From: Antedon mediterranea
Taxonomy: Eukaryota; Echinodermata; Crinoidea; Comatulida; Antedonidae
NCBI RefSeq assembly: GCF_964355755.1
Contig: NC_092678.1
Location: 14,606,922 to 14,670,921, forward strand
Direction: 5' to 3'
DNA length: 64,000 nt
Below, one piece after another: positions 1-11,284 of this stretch. The position numbers and the translations under genes were made by a program. A model generated the notes under the pieces. It ran no database searches. It saw only the letters and a list, made by a program, of their open reading frames with translations, and had not been told where the DNA came from. Each line of letters starts with the position of its first letter. Position 1 is the first letter of the stretch.

Positions 1-506
1 AGAAAAGTCAGAGTGGGTAAATGTTACTTCAGGGGTACCACAAGGGTCAGTTTTGGGCCCTCTTTTATTTTTGATTTATGTAAGTGATATTGTAAATAAT
101 ATTTCTTCTTCACTTTTTCAATTTGCTGATGATCACACATTATCACGTCCTATTTATAACAATAATGATTGTAAATTGCTTCAAAAGGATTTAGATTTAA
201 TTGCTAAATGGGCAAATGTAAACAAACTCCCCTTAAATCCTGTCAAATGCGCCGTAATGCATGTTACAAGATGTAAAGAGATAGTTAACTGGGATTATAC
301 CATAGAATCAGACAATATTCCTAAAGTTACAGAATTCAAATTTCTAGGTGTTTATGTAAATAGTTCGTTGTCTTGTCATACACAAGTTAATTATATATGT
401 TGTAAAGCAAGCAGATTGCTTGGTTTCATTTCAAAATGTAGTAAAAATATGTCCTGGTTAGCTATGTTGAACTTATACAAAGCTCTATTACTTCCAGTGG
501 TTACCT

Positions 507-670
507 ACTGTTGTTCAATGTGGGCACCATTTGAGAAATCAAATATTAATAGAATAGAAATTATACAAAGGAAAGCAACAAGGATAATACTGTTGTTCAA
601 TGTGGGCACCATTTGAGAAATCAAATATTAATAGAATAGAAATTATACAAAGGAAAGCAACAAGGATAAT
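507..670. repeat. Exact 82-bp tandem duplication inside the LINE
   Basis: Bases 507-588 are repeated at 589-670 with no difference seen. Since 82 is not a multiple of 3, the duplication shifts the reverse transcriptase frame: the first copy runs into a stop at 614-616, while the second copy is in the frame that carries on downstream. The identity of the copies suggests a recent event or an assembly artefact. Confidence 0.9.
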
Positions 671-957
671 AATGTTTAGAAAGGAAAGTTCCTTGGACAC
701 ATCTTATTTTCATAGGTTGAAAGTGCTTGAATTATTATCTATTGATGACTTGTTTAAATTACATAGACTTTCATTAGGATTTAAGGTGTTGAAAGGTTAC
801 TGTCCCCATTCTTTCAATGAGTATATTAAAACTAGTGAAAGATGTCCGGGTAGGCTTTTACGTTGGAATTCGAAAGGCAATACTTTTCATAATTCTGTAT
901 TTGTTTCCTTTCCTAGACTATGGGAGCAAATACCAAATGACATAAAAGATTCACAAA

Positions 958-970
958 CAATTTCAATATT
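958..970. repeat. Target-site duplication of the nested LINE (left copy; right copy 3091-3103)
   Basis: The word caatttcaatatt occurs at 958-970 and again at 3091-3103, directly after the poly-A tail. Removing 971-3103 rejoins the open frame of the older LINE, which confirms the insertion and its polarity. Confidence 0.93.
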
Positions 971-3090
971 AGTGGTTGAAGTAATGGCATCTAGAATAAG
1001 AAACAAAGATGACTATAAGGGTATTAAACTTCCAAATAATGAAAACAACATAGAAGCTAGAATAAGCCAATTAGCCGATGATACTGTTTTGTATGTTGGT
1101 AATGACAAAAGTATTAAGTCAGCAGTCAGTGTAATTGAACGTTTTTGTGAAGTATCTGGAATGACACTAAATAAAAAAAACCAATGCTTTTTGGATTGGT
1201 AAATGGAAGAACAGAATAGATAGACCTTTAGAATTAAATTGGGTAAAACACCCAATCAAAATTTTAGGCATATATGTAGGGTATAATACAGAAGAATGTA
1301 CCAGAAAAAACTGGGATGTTAAATTAATAGAGCTAGAAAAGACTTTAAAACAATGGAATGCTAGAAATCTCTCAATTTTTGGTAGAATAATAATCCTGAA
1401 AAGTCTTGCACTATCTAAATTAACATATGCTGCAAATATCACTGATGTTCCAAAATATGTATATACACAAGTTACAAATCTAATATATAATTTTATTTGG
1501 AACAATAAAAGGGAAAAGATAAAAAGAAAAACTCTAATTGGGGTGATGTTGAGATGGGAGGCATTAAAATGCCTGATTTTACTCTTCATGTTAACGCACT
1601 CATGTGTGGCTGGCTAAAAAGAATTATGAATGATGATGGTGCTAAATGGAAAAAATATTCCAATGTATTATATTCAAAAAATATGTGATGTTAATGTTTT
1701 ACTTAATATGTCATGTTATAACATTATTGATGTTAATTCTGATAAAATTCCACTGTTTTACAAAAATATGATAAAAGCCTACATAAATTATAACAGAATC
1801 TCTAAAAAAAAACCTGAAACTTATAACGATATAACGAATGAGCAACTGTGGCGAAACCACTACGTTAAACTAAAAAAAAAATCGCTTTTCTACAAGCATT
1901 GGATTGACAGTGGCATTATCAGTATTAAAGACATTGTTAATAAGAACACTTTTTTAAAATCAAACGAAATACTGGTGAAACTACAATGTAAAACAAACTG
2001 GTTAAATGAGTATTTGTGCATTATTAAGGCAATACCAATTCTATGGAAACGTATTATTAAGGAGGTAGGTATTTTCAATTGTGATGATAATGATGAATTA
2101 GTTGGGACCAAGTATGAGATTAATACTACCAAACTAATATACTCATGGTTTGTGAAAGAATATTTCATTATTCCAATGTCACAACTAAAATGGGAAGAGT
2201 ACTTCAATGATAACAACATTGATTGGAAAACTACTTGGTTACGGAAAGTATGTAAAATGAAAGATAAAAAGCTAGCACAATTCAATTATAAGATGTTACA
2301 TAGAATACTGCCTACCAACAAACGGCTGTATCAGTGGAAAGTTAAGGAAACACAAACGTGTGACAAATGTGGAGAAATTGAAAATGAAAATCATTTGTTT
2401 TTTAGTTGTAGATTTATTCAGAAATATTGGAGGAAAATGCTTAGTATCTTTGTAAGTTTAAATCACAATAATATATCATTTAAACAATTAATACTAGGAA
2501 CGGGAGATAAGCTAATAGATTATATTTACACTTTTGCAGCATTTACTATTTATAGAATAAAAATGTTATCTGCACTAAATAAGCCAGTGGGTAAACTTTA
2601 TGGAATTCATTTAAAAGCAATATGTTATATAATATTGAATGTGAAACATATAACAATAAAGAAACAAGTATAGAAAAATGGGTAGCTTTAAGAAATAAGA
2701 TTATGATAATATAATTTCTAATTTGGTACGATCAACCGAAAAAGAATTACAGTGATACGGGTTACTGGTGGTACTGAGCTATTATTGTTTTTTTTTTTAT
2801 CATGTATATAAATATATTGTATAATCCGGGTTGTAAAATGAAAACAAACAAATGAAAATGTGTGAACTATTTTAAAACGGGATAGATGATAATGATGATC
2901 CTGTCAAGTGTATAACAAAATATAAGAAAATTAATGAAAAAAGGAGTAATACAGAATTCATATATGTAAAAATGTTACTTTTGAATTGTAACGACATTTA
3001 CAAGTTAAATAAATACGATTTTATGTAATATGAGATAATATGAATGTGAATAAAAGTGGTGTTTGCGCCACAAAAGAGAAAAAAAAAAAA
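971..3090 (+). mobile_element. L1/Tx1-like LINE, 5'-truncated, nested in the preceding LINE
   Basis: The insert begins inside a reverse transcriptase (VEVMASRIRN, then QLADDTVLYVGND with the catalytic Asp pair). It continues through a typical L1/Tx1 C-terminal region (KILGIYVG, LSIFGRIIILKSLALSKL) to a Cys-rich motif CDKCGEIENENHLFFSC near 2360-2412. Frameshifts are visible near 1180 (a run of A), 1535 and 1680, so the protein is broken; the longest open part is 1630-2673. A 3' UTR of about 400 bp ends in an A-rich tail (about 3076-3090). The 13-bp word caatttcaatatt flanks the insert on both sides, as expected for target-primed insertion. Confidence 0.88.
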
Positions 3091-3292
3091 CAATTTCAAT
3101 ATTTAAGACTGCTCTAACAAAACACTATATGTCATGTTATGTATAATTTATTTGTATTTTTCTTGTATATGGTTTTATCTTTAACTGATTGTATTGTATG
3201 GAGTGAGTGCAGAATCTGTTTTGGCTTTAGCCTATTCTCATTCCTGGTTATTTTTACATTGATGACCGAATAAATATTATTATTATTTTTAT
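3091..3292 (+). mobile_element. 3' end of the older LINE after the nested insertion
   Basis: The reverse transcriptase frame of the element at 2-970 resumes here for about 16 codons and stops near 3139. It is followed by a short 3' UTR that ends in a gaataaatattattattatt tail, a common LINE 3' end. Confidence 0.8.
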
Positions 3293-3329
3293 ATGCTGGG
3301 CTTATACTCTCCTAAAAATGTATTTTATG

Positions 3330-3612
3330 ATCCAATAATAAGTTGCTTTTATTTCAACCGAAATCTCACCACTCGTTTGGAGATCGTGCTTTTTCTATTA
3401 ATGCTCCGCGTCTGTGGAATGATATTTCTGAATGGATTAGGCATTGCCATACAATTAATTCTTTATTAATTTATTAATTTAATCATGAAAATCATTTTTG
3501 ATGAGGCATATGGTATTAATGAAGTATAAACAAACATTGTTGTGATTAGCGCCTTGATCACTTTTAGTGGATATGTGCGCTATATACATTTTTATATTAT
3601 TATTATTATTAA
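3330..3612 (+). mobile_element. LINE 3' end (L2/CR1-like), strongly 5'-truncated
   Basis: A short frame reads FGDRAFSINAPRLWNDI, the conserved C-terminal motif of L2/CR1/Jockey reverse transcriptase proteins. The 3' UTR that follows has 'gtgcgctatatacatttttatt' and an (att)n tail, like the 3' end of the larger L2 element at 42290-42345. Only the last ~280 bp are present. Confidence 0.75.
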
Positions 3613-3749
3613 AAAATATAAATGTTGAATTTTTTTCTTGTTTGGATATTGAAGTGTTTCTTCAAAACACCAGACTAAATATTTTGGCAAATTTAAACCT
3701 AATACAGGTCAAATTAGCAATTAAATTGACAGTATCTCTTGTATGTTAA

Positions 3750-4345
3750 GATTCAAGATTCAAGATTTAAGAAATTTTATGTCCATAAAAATGGAAATTC
3801 ACTTTGCTTGGTAGATGTTGCAACAATTTAAAACGTGCAGTATTATAACAGATAAAATACAAGATATACAGTTCAAAAAATAAAAAAAAACTGTTAAAAA
3901 TGTAAAACTATTTAAAAATTGCATTACCGTCTTACAGTAGAATTAAAAATATGAATGCTATTTACAACGAAGGATTTTCTAGTTCTACAAAGATTTGCTC
4001 TTGGAGGTCGTAGCCTAATACCTGATCTATTTAAGTTATAACAGTAACGTAAATGATGAGTGGGGTCTTTCATAATATTGTTTACTTTTTTTTAAATACT
4101 CTTTTCATAGATAAATGAACAAGGCGTTAGATCAGCTTCTATAATAAGTTGTGAAATTTTACGTGGTCTCTCAATATTTTTCTTATCATTATCAGTATAG
4201 TTACCATAAAAACATCCAATGCTAAAAGATAAAATACTTTGAATAATACTTTGATAAAATAGAATTAAAATAGTGTTATCAACTCTAATTTGCTTGAGTT
4301 TTCTGAGAAAGTAAAGCCTTTGAGATGCCTTCTTGTAAATCATTA
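3750..4345 (-). mobile_element. LINE 3' end on the minus strand (Rex/CR1-like), 5'-truncated
   Basis: On the minus strand, 4343-4092 reads KKASQRLYFLRKLKQIRVD and then FYQSIIQSILSFSIGCFYGN, the C-terminal region of a reverse transcriptase of the Rex/CR1 type. A TAA stop interrupts at about 4092; the same frame then continues (NNIMKDPTHHLRYCYNLNRS). The 3' UTR carries the spaced phrase 'gtgaatttcc' and ends in repeats of 'gattcaa' at 3752-3770. Confidence 0.75.
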
Positions 4346-4555
4346 ATTAATTAACAACAGTAAAAACTAATTTAGTACCGTAGATTTTGCGATGCACCTG
4401 TGACGTCACAGTAATTTACGGCGACGGCTGTACGGCGAGCGCGTGTGATTATATCCTTAATCTCGCGATTGTTCTGAAATCATATGTATTTAATTATCCA
4501 TGTTGCATAATCCAATGAAGAAAAATATTATACTTATTGAAATATTTTTTTATAG

Positions 4556-4666
4556 GAAGGAACCAATGCTCTACATGTATTTCTAAGTGGCAAATATCTT
4601 CAACCTACTTTAAAAATAGTGACTTATCTCATTAATCTTGGTGAATCTCCAACATTACAAAATAAG
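4556..4666 (+). CDS. Ankyrin-repeat exon, type A (copy A1)
   Basis: A 111-bp open exon between 'tatag' and 'gtaatg', phase 0 at both ends, 37 residues beginning EGTNALHVFLSG and ending SPTLQNK. The pattern (ALH at the first helix, a hydrophobic second helix IVTYLI, then the LG-type turn) is that of one ankyrin repeat, a protein-binding module. It is the most 5' recognisable exon of the array and the most diverged type A copy (LQPTLKIV where other copies have VKPTLEIV). It lies 26 kb from the next exon, with several transposons between. No start codon or promoter for the gene was identified upstream. Confidence 0.8.
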
Positions 4667-5448
4667 GTAATGTACATAAGAGTGTAATGTTCGTGACGTG
4701 TGGAGCTCGAACACACACACTAAATTTTAACTTTTCAGAGTGGTTACGATAAGAAGCCAATACAGTTTGACACCTTTAGCGTTCGTGGTACCGAGATCAA
4801 ATCTCTAAAAGCGAAATGAAAAAAGTATATATTGTTTTGATTATCAGCATCGTTTATTTAATTTTATTTTTATTCAATGTTTGACTTTATAACTTTTTAT
4901 TTTACATCATTATTATATAGGGGCAATATATTTTTAATTAATAATATTTGTTATTATATGGTAGCCAACCACCAAAACTGGTTTTTGCCCAAAACGGCCA
5001 TTATACATCATTGTACAACCTAGAAGATTGTAACCTCCCTATTCCTACCTCTGGATTATCTAGCTGTTTATCGGACAGTTCTAATTTATTGTGAAAATGC
5101 TGTTCTAATTCGATTTGGTACCATTATTATGCCAATTTTACGATTTTTATCATCTATTAAACAGTAGCTGTTTGGTTTTCCTGTAATGTGGTTGTCTCAC
5201 GCTATGAGCAGTAAATTGATCTGACATTTTTTGAACACAACCCAAATCACCAGTAGTGGTGTTTTTAACTCTATATTTGTACATCAGAGTGGTTATGATA
5301 GGCAAATACAGTTGGACACCTTTAGCGTTCGTGGTAACGAGATCAAATCTCTAAAAGGGAAATGAAAAAAATATATATTGTTTTGATTATCAGATCAAAG
5401 CTCTAATAGTAAATGGGAAATGAAATATTATATATTTTTTTATTATCC
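4667..5448 (+). repeat. Intron module of the ankyrin gene, internally repeated
   Basis: Downstream of exon A1 the words 'gagtggtta', 'acctttagcgttcgtgg' and 'accgagatcaaatctctaaa' occur twice (about 4737-4820 and 5286-5372). The same words, slightly changed, follow type A exons at 31780, 32190 and 37765 and appear at 48960-49050. The intron is therefore part of the duplicated unit. Confidence 0.75.
4957..5235 (+). repeat. Dispersed repeat, copy 1
   Basis: This copy shares 'atggtagccaa', 'acatcattgtacaacct' and 'tgtggttgtctcacgctat' with 14358-14580. The longer version at 14220-14580 also overlaps 57318-57470 in reverse orientation. Family not recognised; no terminal repeats or ORF seen. Confidence 0.65.
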
Positions 5449-7734
5449 ATGGGCCAGGTCCAGTTTTTTGCTAAAGCAGTATCAAATAGGTAGCACATGC
5501 TACCATACATTTTTGGAAATCTTAATATGTCTACTTTTCAGAAATCCATGATAGTAATGCCAATTGTACAGCTTAATAGTCATTTTTTAGGATTATATAA
5601 CACCGCCTACGGAAAATATGCAACACAAAATGTTGGGGTAGGGGAAACACTTTTGCTAATAACTCGGTATTTAATGAACAGATTGGCATTTTCTTGGTAT
5701 CAATATGTAGTGTATAGACTGCTTAAATGTAATATATTTTTCTAAGTAAATCCAACAATTATTGACGCCATTAGAGGTCAGAAGGTCATTGAACTTTAGT
5801 AAAAAATGATTTTTTTGTCTAATATTAACTTATACATTTCAGTTTTTAACCAAAAAAATACAATAGATGTTATGTAAACTGATGTTTTCATGAACATATA
5901 GACCCAATAAACAAGAAAATTGAAGTTAAAGATTAACAAAATATGAATATTCTGTGTATTATGAAGAAATTTGTTGTTTTTAGTAATTTGTAATCAGTTA
6001 CAATTATGGGGTAGGGGGTAACATTTTTGCGAATAACTTACAATTTAGTCAACAGATTTGCATTTTCTTGCAATCAGTATGTAGTGTATAGATTGCCTAA
6101 TTGTAATATACTTTTTAAAATTGAATCCCGTATTTATTGACATCTTTAGAGGTCAAAAGGTCACTGACCTTTAATAAAAAAAATGCAATTTCTTCAAAAT
6201 TAGCTTATACATTTCAATTTTAAACACAAAAATACAAGATATTATCTTATGCAAACTAATGTTTTCTTAAACCTATAGACACAATAAATAAGAAAATTGA
6301 AGTTAACATTTGTTCAAAATTGAATATGCTGTGCATTGTAAAGAAATGTTTTCGTCATTAGTAATCTTTGACCATAATGGGGTAGGGGGTAACGTTTTTG
6401 CAAATAACTTAAGATTTAGTTATTAACAGATTTCCATTTTTTTGTTATCAGTATGTAGTGTATGGATTTCTTTATTGTAATATGCTTTTAAAAAATTAAT
6501 CGAACATCTATTGATGTATTTTAGAGGTCAAATGTCAATGATCTTTAATCAAAAATGCAATTTCTTCTTAATTAGCTTATACATTTCAATTTTAAACACA
6601 AAAATACTAGATATCTTATGCAAACTAATGTTTTCTTAAACCTATAGACACAATAAATAAGAAAATTGAATTTAACAAACAAATATTCGGTGAATTTATG
6701 AGAACATTCTGTCTGTTAATAGTAATGTATTATTAACAATTATAGGGTAAGGGGTTACATTTTTCCTAATAACTTTGTATTTAGTGATCACATTTGCATA
6801 TTTTTGGTATTAATATGTACTGCGTAGGTTGCCTAATTGTTATATTCATTGTGAAAAAATAAAACGTAACATATATTGACATCATTGTAGGTCAAATGGT
6901 CATTGAACATTTAAAGAAATGCAATTTCGTCCAAATGTAACATTAATAAAGTTTCAATATTAAAACGCAAAAATACACCAAATCTAACCTTTTTTTAAAC
7001 CTATAAAGACAATGGACAAGAAATTGAAGTTAAAGATTAAATACAAATAAACCTGTGTAATAATATTAGGAATTGTGACCGTAATAGTAATTTGTAATTA
7101 TTAAAAATTATGGGGTAAGGGGTAACATTTTTGCTAATAACTTTGAATTTAGTCAACATATTTTGCATTTCTAGGAACCAATAAGTAGTATATAAACTGT
7201 TTAATTGCTAAAAAATTATCAAACTGTTATTACCAATAGATTTATGTAGTTTTTAACTTATTAAACCTATAGAAAAAAATTCATCGTTTAGTATTGTTGT
7301 GGGATACGAAATAACAAAATGTATGACTTTTTGGAAGGTATACATTATTTAATTTATTATTAATTAAAACAAATGAATTTTAAATATGAGGATAATAAAT
7401 ATATCTTTGATGTTTCATTGTTATTACATATTGATAATAATAAACATATCCAGCTTCTGTGTTGTAAATTGTTTTTTATAATTTACATATTCTAAACATT
7501 CAATTGTCTATAGTAATCATATAAATTGTTTAGATTACCAATTTTATCTTTTATTTGTAACTGATAAGATATTCTAAGGTTATAATTGTTCATCTGGTTT
7601 GCAAATGCAAATGAGATAGTTTTCTAAACAAAACTATTATGGTATTGTAATATTACAGGACAATTACATTTTACTTCATCTTGATTTAAAGAAAACAGTT
7701 AGTTTATTCAAACTCGTTAATATGTCAATTTTTT

Positions 7735-8300
7735 AGATTTTCATATTAGCTGCAGTTCCACATCTTCCACATACGTTTGAAAGAACTGGATATCTCTATG
7801 TTTTTATATCGCAGTTTGAGGTATGTGCCATGTATCTTGGCATGGTCGAAGGTGGTTCTAAGTTTTCCCCATTTTGATCAAGGTTACCATTAATATCTAT
7901 TAACCAATGTTTTAACCAAGAACACTGGTGCAGCATGTCACGTTCTTCAGTCTCTTTGTATTTTCTGGAATTCTGGAAAGGACTCAACATATTGTGTCGA
8001 TTGAGACATTGACATGGAAATTAACAATTATATTGGAAGATAACTCATGACACAATCACCTAAAGTTAGGTGAGAAGATCCAGTCAATACAATTTACACA
8101 GGAAGGAAAAAATCATATCTGGTACATCTTCAGAAGAGACTGTCATGCATACTTTACATTTTCCTCATTGCTCACAGACGCCACTGAGCCAAATAGTGTT
8201 TCTATCCATTGTTGGATGCCCTTCACATCTCTAGAAAATACAGACTGAAGACTATAACGTGCTGTACCAGTGTACTTGGTTCTAGTATTTTCGTCAGCTT
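7735..8300 (-). pseudogene. Unrecognised coding-like remnant in the foldback spacer
   Basis: On the minus strand, about 8298-8140 stays open and reads in part ARYSLQSVFSRDVKGIQQW and then ETLFGSVASVSNEENVKYA before a stop. A separate open stretch lies at 7990-7796 (HQCSWLKHWLIDINGN). I do not recognise the family. The composition is less AT-rich than the arms, so this may be a captured gene fragment or a decayed transposon gene. Confidence 0.35.
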
Positions 8301-8833
8301 TTTTATAACATTTTAAAAGATATTAACGGTAACGTTGATCAAAATCGGGAAACTTGCAAAGTATCACTTTCCAAAATGTCAAGGAACATTGCAAAAGATC
8401 ATACTTCAGTTTGCGATAACAAAATCATGTATTTTAAAAAGATTTCTATATATACCGTACCCAGTTGTTTTAAATGATGTAGGCTTTACTGGAATTTGAC
8501 GATGTAATATAATAGAATTAATTTTTCTAGAAAGTGTGAATTGCTAAACTGCAGCTGATATGCAGATCTGAAACATTTACATATTGTTACGGAGTTCATT
8601 TTTGTAAACCAAGATACAGGAAAATGTCAGATGAACATTTATAGAAAAAGAATATCTTTTAAATACAAATTTAATTGGTAGGCCCTAGTGTCATTTTCAA
8701 AATTACTATATAAGTCGATTAATTGATTTAAAGTACAATCTGTAAAATAATAACAATTTATACAGTATAGCCTAAAAACAGTAGCCGGAGGATATGTATT
8801 TAAAAAATAACCAAATACTCTATCTAAAGTAGT

Positions 8834-9035
8834 GGAGCTGTAGCTTGGTGGTTAACGTGCTTGCCTTCCAATCCCAAGGTCCGGGGTTCAATCCTGATCT
8901 AGTGTCAGGCTTGTAACTCACGACTCTTTCAACTCCACTCCTTAAGCCTTAAGTGAGACAGTTTATAATCACGATAAATTATAAAATAGTTTATGCATCC
9001 TGTAATTTCACGATGAAATAAAAGTTTTTATAAAG
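8834..9035 (+). mobile_element. tRNA-derived SINE
   Basis: The start has a tRNA-like layout: acceptor-like GGAGCTG, a box A-like stretch (tagcttggtggttaa) and a box B-like ggttcaatcc near 8886. A non-tRNA body follows to about 9035. A similar tail ('ataaaatagttt', 'cctgtaatt') recurs at 50830-50890. It was inserted into the spacer of the foldback element. Confidence 0.7.
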
Positions 9036-10904
9036 CTCCTATCCTCATATTAAAGCAAAATCATTAATTTTTTTTTTCAATAATGTATACCCTCTAACAA
9101 GTCATGCATACTGTTATTTTGTACCCCACAACAACACTAAATACTAAAAATTTGTCTACAGGCTTTAAATAAAACTACACAACCAGTATTGGTAATATTA
9201 TTTGAGATCAAAATGTTGCATAATTTTTTGATATAACAATTTTTAATTAAACATTTTATACAGAACCCTACTTATTGTTACCAAGAAAGGCAAAATATGT
9301 TCAATAATTTCAAAGTTATTAGCAAAAATGTTACCCCTTACCCCATAATTTTTAAGGATTACAAATAACTAATACGGTCAAAATTCTTCATATTGTTAGT
9401 GCCTATACATGTTTATTTGTGTTTAATCTTTAACTTTAATTTGTATTTGTACATTGTCTTTATAGGTTTGAAAGAAAACACCAGTTTGTAATAGATTTGT
9501 TGTATTTTTGTGTTTAAAATTGAAACTTTATTATTGTTAAATTTGGAAGAAATTGTAATTGTTGGTAATGTTCAATGATCATTTGACCTACAATGATGTC
9601 AATATGTTACGTTTCATTTTTTCAACATGAATATTACAATTAGGCAACCTACAAAGTACATATTAATACAAAAAAATGCAAATGTGATCACTAAATACAA
9701 AGTTATTAGAAAAAATGTTACCCCTTACCCTATAATTGTTAATAACAAATTATTATTAACGGACAAAATGTCTTCATAAATTCATAGAATATTTGTTTGT
9801 TTAATTTCAATTTTCTTATTCATTGTGTCTATATATTTAGGAAAACATCAACATAAGATTTTTTGTAAGTTTGTGTTTAAAATTGAAATGTATAAGTTAA
9901 TTTAGAAGAAATTGAATTTTTGATTGAAGGTCATTGACCTTTGACCTCTAAAGACGTCAATAGATGCTGGATTCATTTAAAAAAAAGTATATTACAATAA
10001 TGAAATCCATACACTACATAATGATAACATGAAAATGTAAATCTGTTCACTAAATCTTTAGTTATTTGCAAAAATGTTAACCCTACCTAATTATTGTCAA
10101 AGATTACTAATGACAAACAAGTTTCTTTATAATGCACAGCATATTCAATTTTGAAAAAATGTTAAATTCAATTTTCTTATTTATTGTGTCTATAGGTTTA
10201 AGAAAACATTAGTTTGTATTTGATTTCCTGTATTTTTGTGTTTAAAATTGAAATATATAAGCTAATTTAGAAGAAATTGCATTTTTTATTAAAGGTCAGT
10301 GACCTTTTGACCTCTAAAGATGTCAAAAATGCGGGAATCATTTTTAAAAAGTATATTACAATTAGGCAATCTATACACTACATATTGGTAGCAAAAAATT
10401 CAAATCTTTTAACTAAATTGTAAGTTATTGGCAAAAATGTTACCCCCTACCCCATAATTGTAAACGATTACAAATTACTAAAAACAACAAATTTCTTCAT
10501 AATACACAGCATATTCATATTTTGTTAATCTTTAACTTCAATTTTCTTGTTTATTGGGTCAATATGTTCATGAAAACATCAGTTTGCATAACATCTATTG
10601 TATTTTTTTTTGTTAAAAACTGAAATAATTGTTGGATTTACTTAGAAAAATATATACACAACATATTGGTACCAAGAAAATGCAAATCTGTTCATTAAAT
10701 CCCGAGTTATTAGCAAAAGTGTTATCCCCTACTCCAAAATTTTGTGTTGCAGGCGGTGTTCTATAATTCTCAAAAATGACTATTAAGCTGTACAATTGGT
10801 ATTGTTATCATGGATTTCTGAAAAGTAGACATATTAAGCTTTCCAAAAATGTATGGTAGCATTTGCTACCAATTTGATACCGAAAAAATGTCTGGCCCAT
10901 GGGC

Positions 10905-11195
10905 TATGATTGAATGGCCGAGCGGTTAAGACATTCGAACCGTCATCACGTAGCCATAACATCGGCAGTAGTTCGAGGCTCATTCACTCCATCGTTCTGG
11001 TGGTAGAACGAGTCTTCTCGGATAAGGACTATAAACCGTAGGTCCAATGTACACATCTAGCTCGTGTGCACTTTAAAGAACCTAGTACATCTTTCGAAAC
11101 GAGTAGGGGTTTACCCCGGTGTATTAGTACATCACAGCCACTGATCACAAACTGGGCCCTCTGGGAGAGGTTACCCAGTATAAATATATATTTCA
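10905..11195 (+). mobile_element. tRNA-derived SINE (Leu/Ser-like head)
   Basis: It begins at the outer edge of the foldback element with 'gaatggccgagcggttaaga', a typical type II tRNA D-arm region, then a box B-like gttcgaggctc. The body runs to 'gagaggttacccagtataaa' plus a (ta) tail. That 3' end resembles the tail of the LINE at 25206-25262, suggesting the SINE used that LINE's machinery. Confidence 0.7.
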
Positions 11196-11284
11196 ATCAG
11201 CATCGTGTGTTTAATTTTATTTTTCATTAAAACTGCAAAATGGCCTATTCAAAGACTGACTTTACAACTTTTATTTTTTTCATA

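Larger units (their letters stand above)
2..970 (+). pseudogene. LINE reverse transcriptase, C-terminal part (Jockey/CR1-like), left piece
   Basis: The frame opening at base 2 reads GVPQGSVLGPLLFLIY followed by FADDHTLS, the reverse transcriptase motif around the catalytic Asp pair (usually YADD, here FADD). It continues through the thumb and the C-terminal region of non-LTR retrotransposons (RKATRII, later FPRLWEQIPNDIKD). The 5' part lies outside the window. An exact 82-bp tandem duplication (507-670) breaks the frame. At 970 the gene is interrupted by another LINE; the same frame resumes at 3091 (QTISI, then FKTALTKH) and stops at about 3139. Clade is judged only from overall look. Being both frameshifted and interrupted, it is dead. 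Confidence 0.85.
5449..10903. mobile_element. Foldback element with ~1.8-kb inverted arms made of ~370-bp tandem units
   Basis: The left arm (about 5449-7260) and right arm (about 9130-10903) are inverted copies. Both outer ends carry 'ccatgggccag', then 'tatcaaat.ggtagca.atgctaccatacattt'. Within each arm a unit of about 360-370 bp recurs: 'ggggtaggggg' type motifs at 5634, 6006, 6378, 6743 and 7109 on the left, and inverted copies near 9335, 9715, 10070, 10435 and 10720 on the right. A ~1.9-kb spacer separates the arms. The structure resembles foldback/TU-type elements. It sits in the A1 intron: intron-like sequence resumes at about 11196. No recognisable transposase lies inside. Confidence 0.8.

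Noticed and set aside
1013-1589. Minus-strand ORFs opposite the L1/Tx1-like LINE
   Set aside because: They are shadows of the plus-strand reverse transcriptase.
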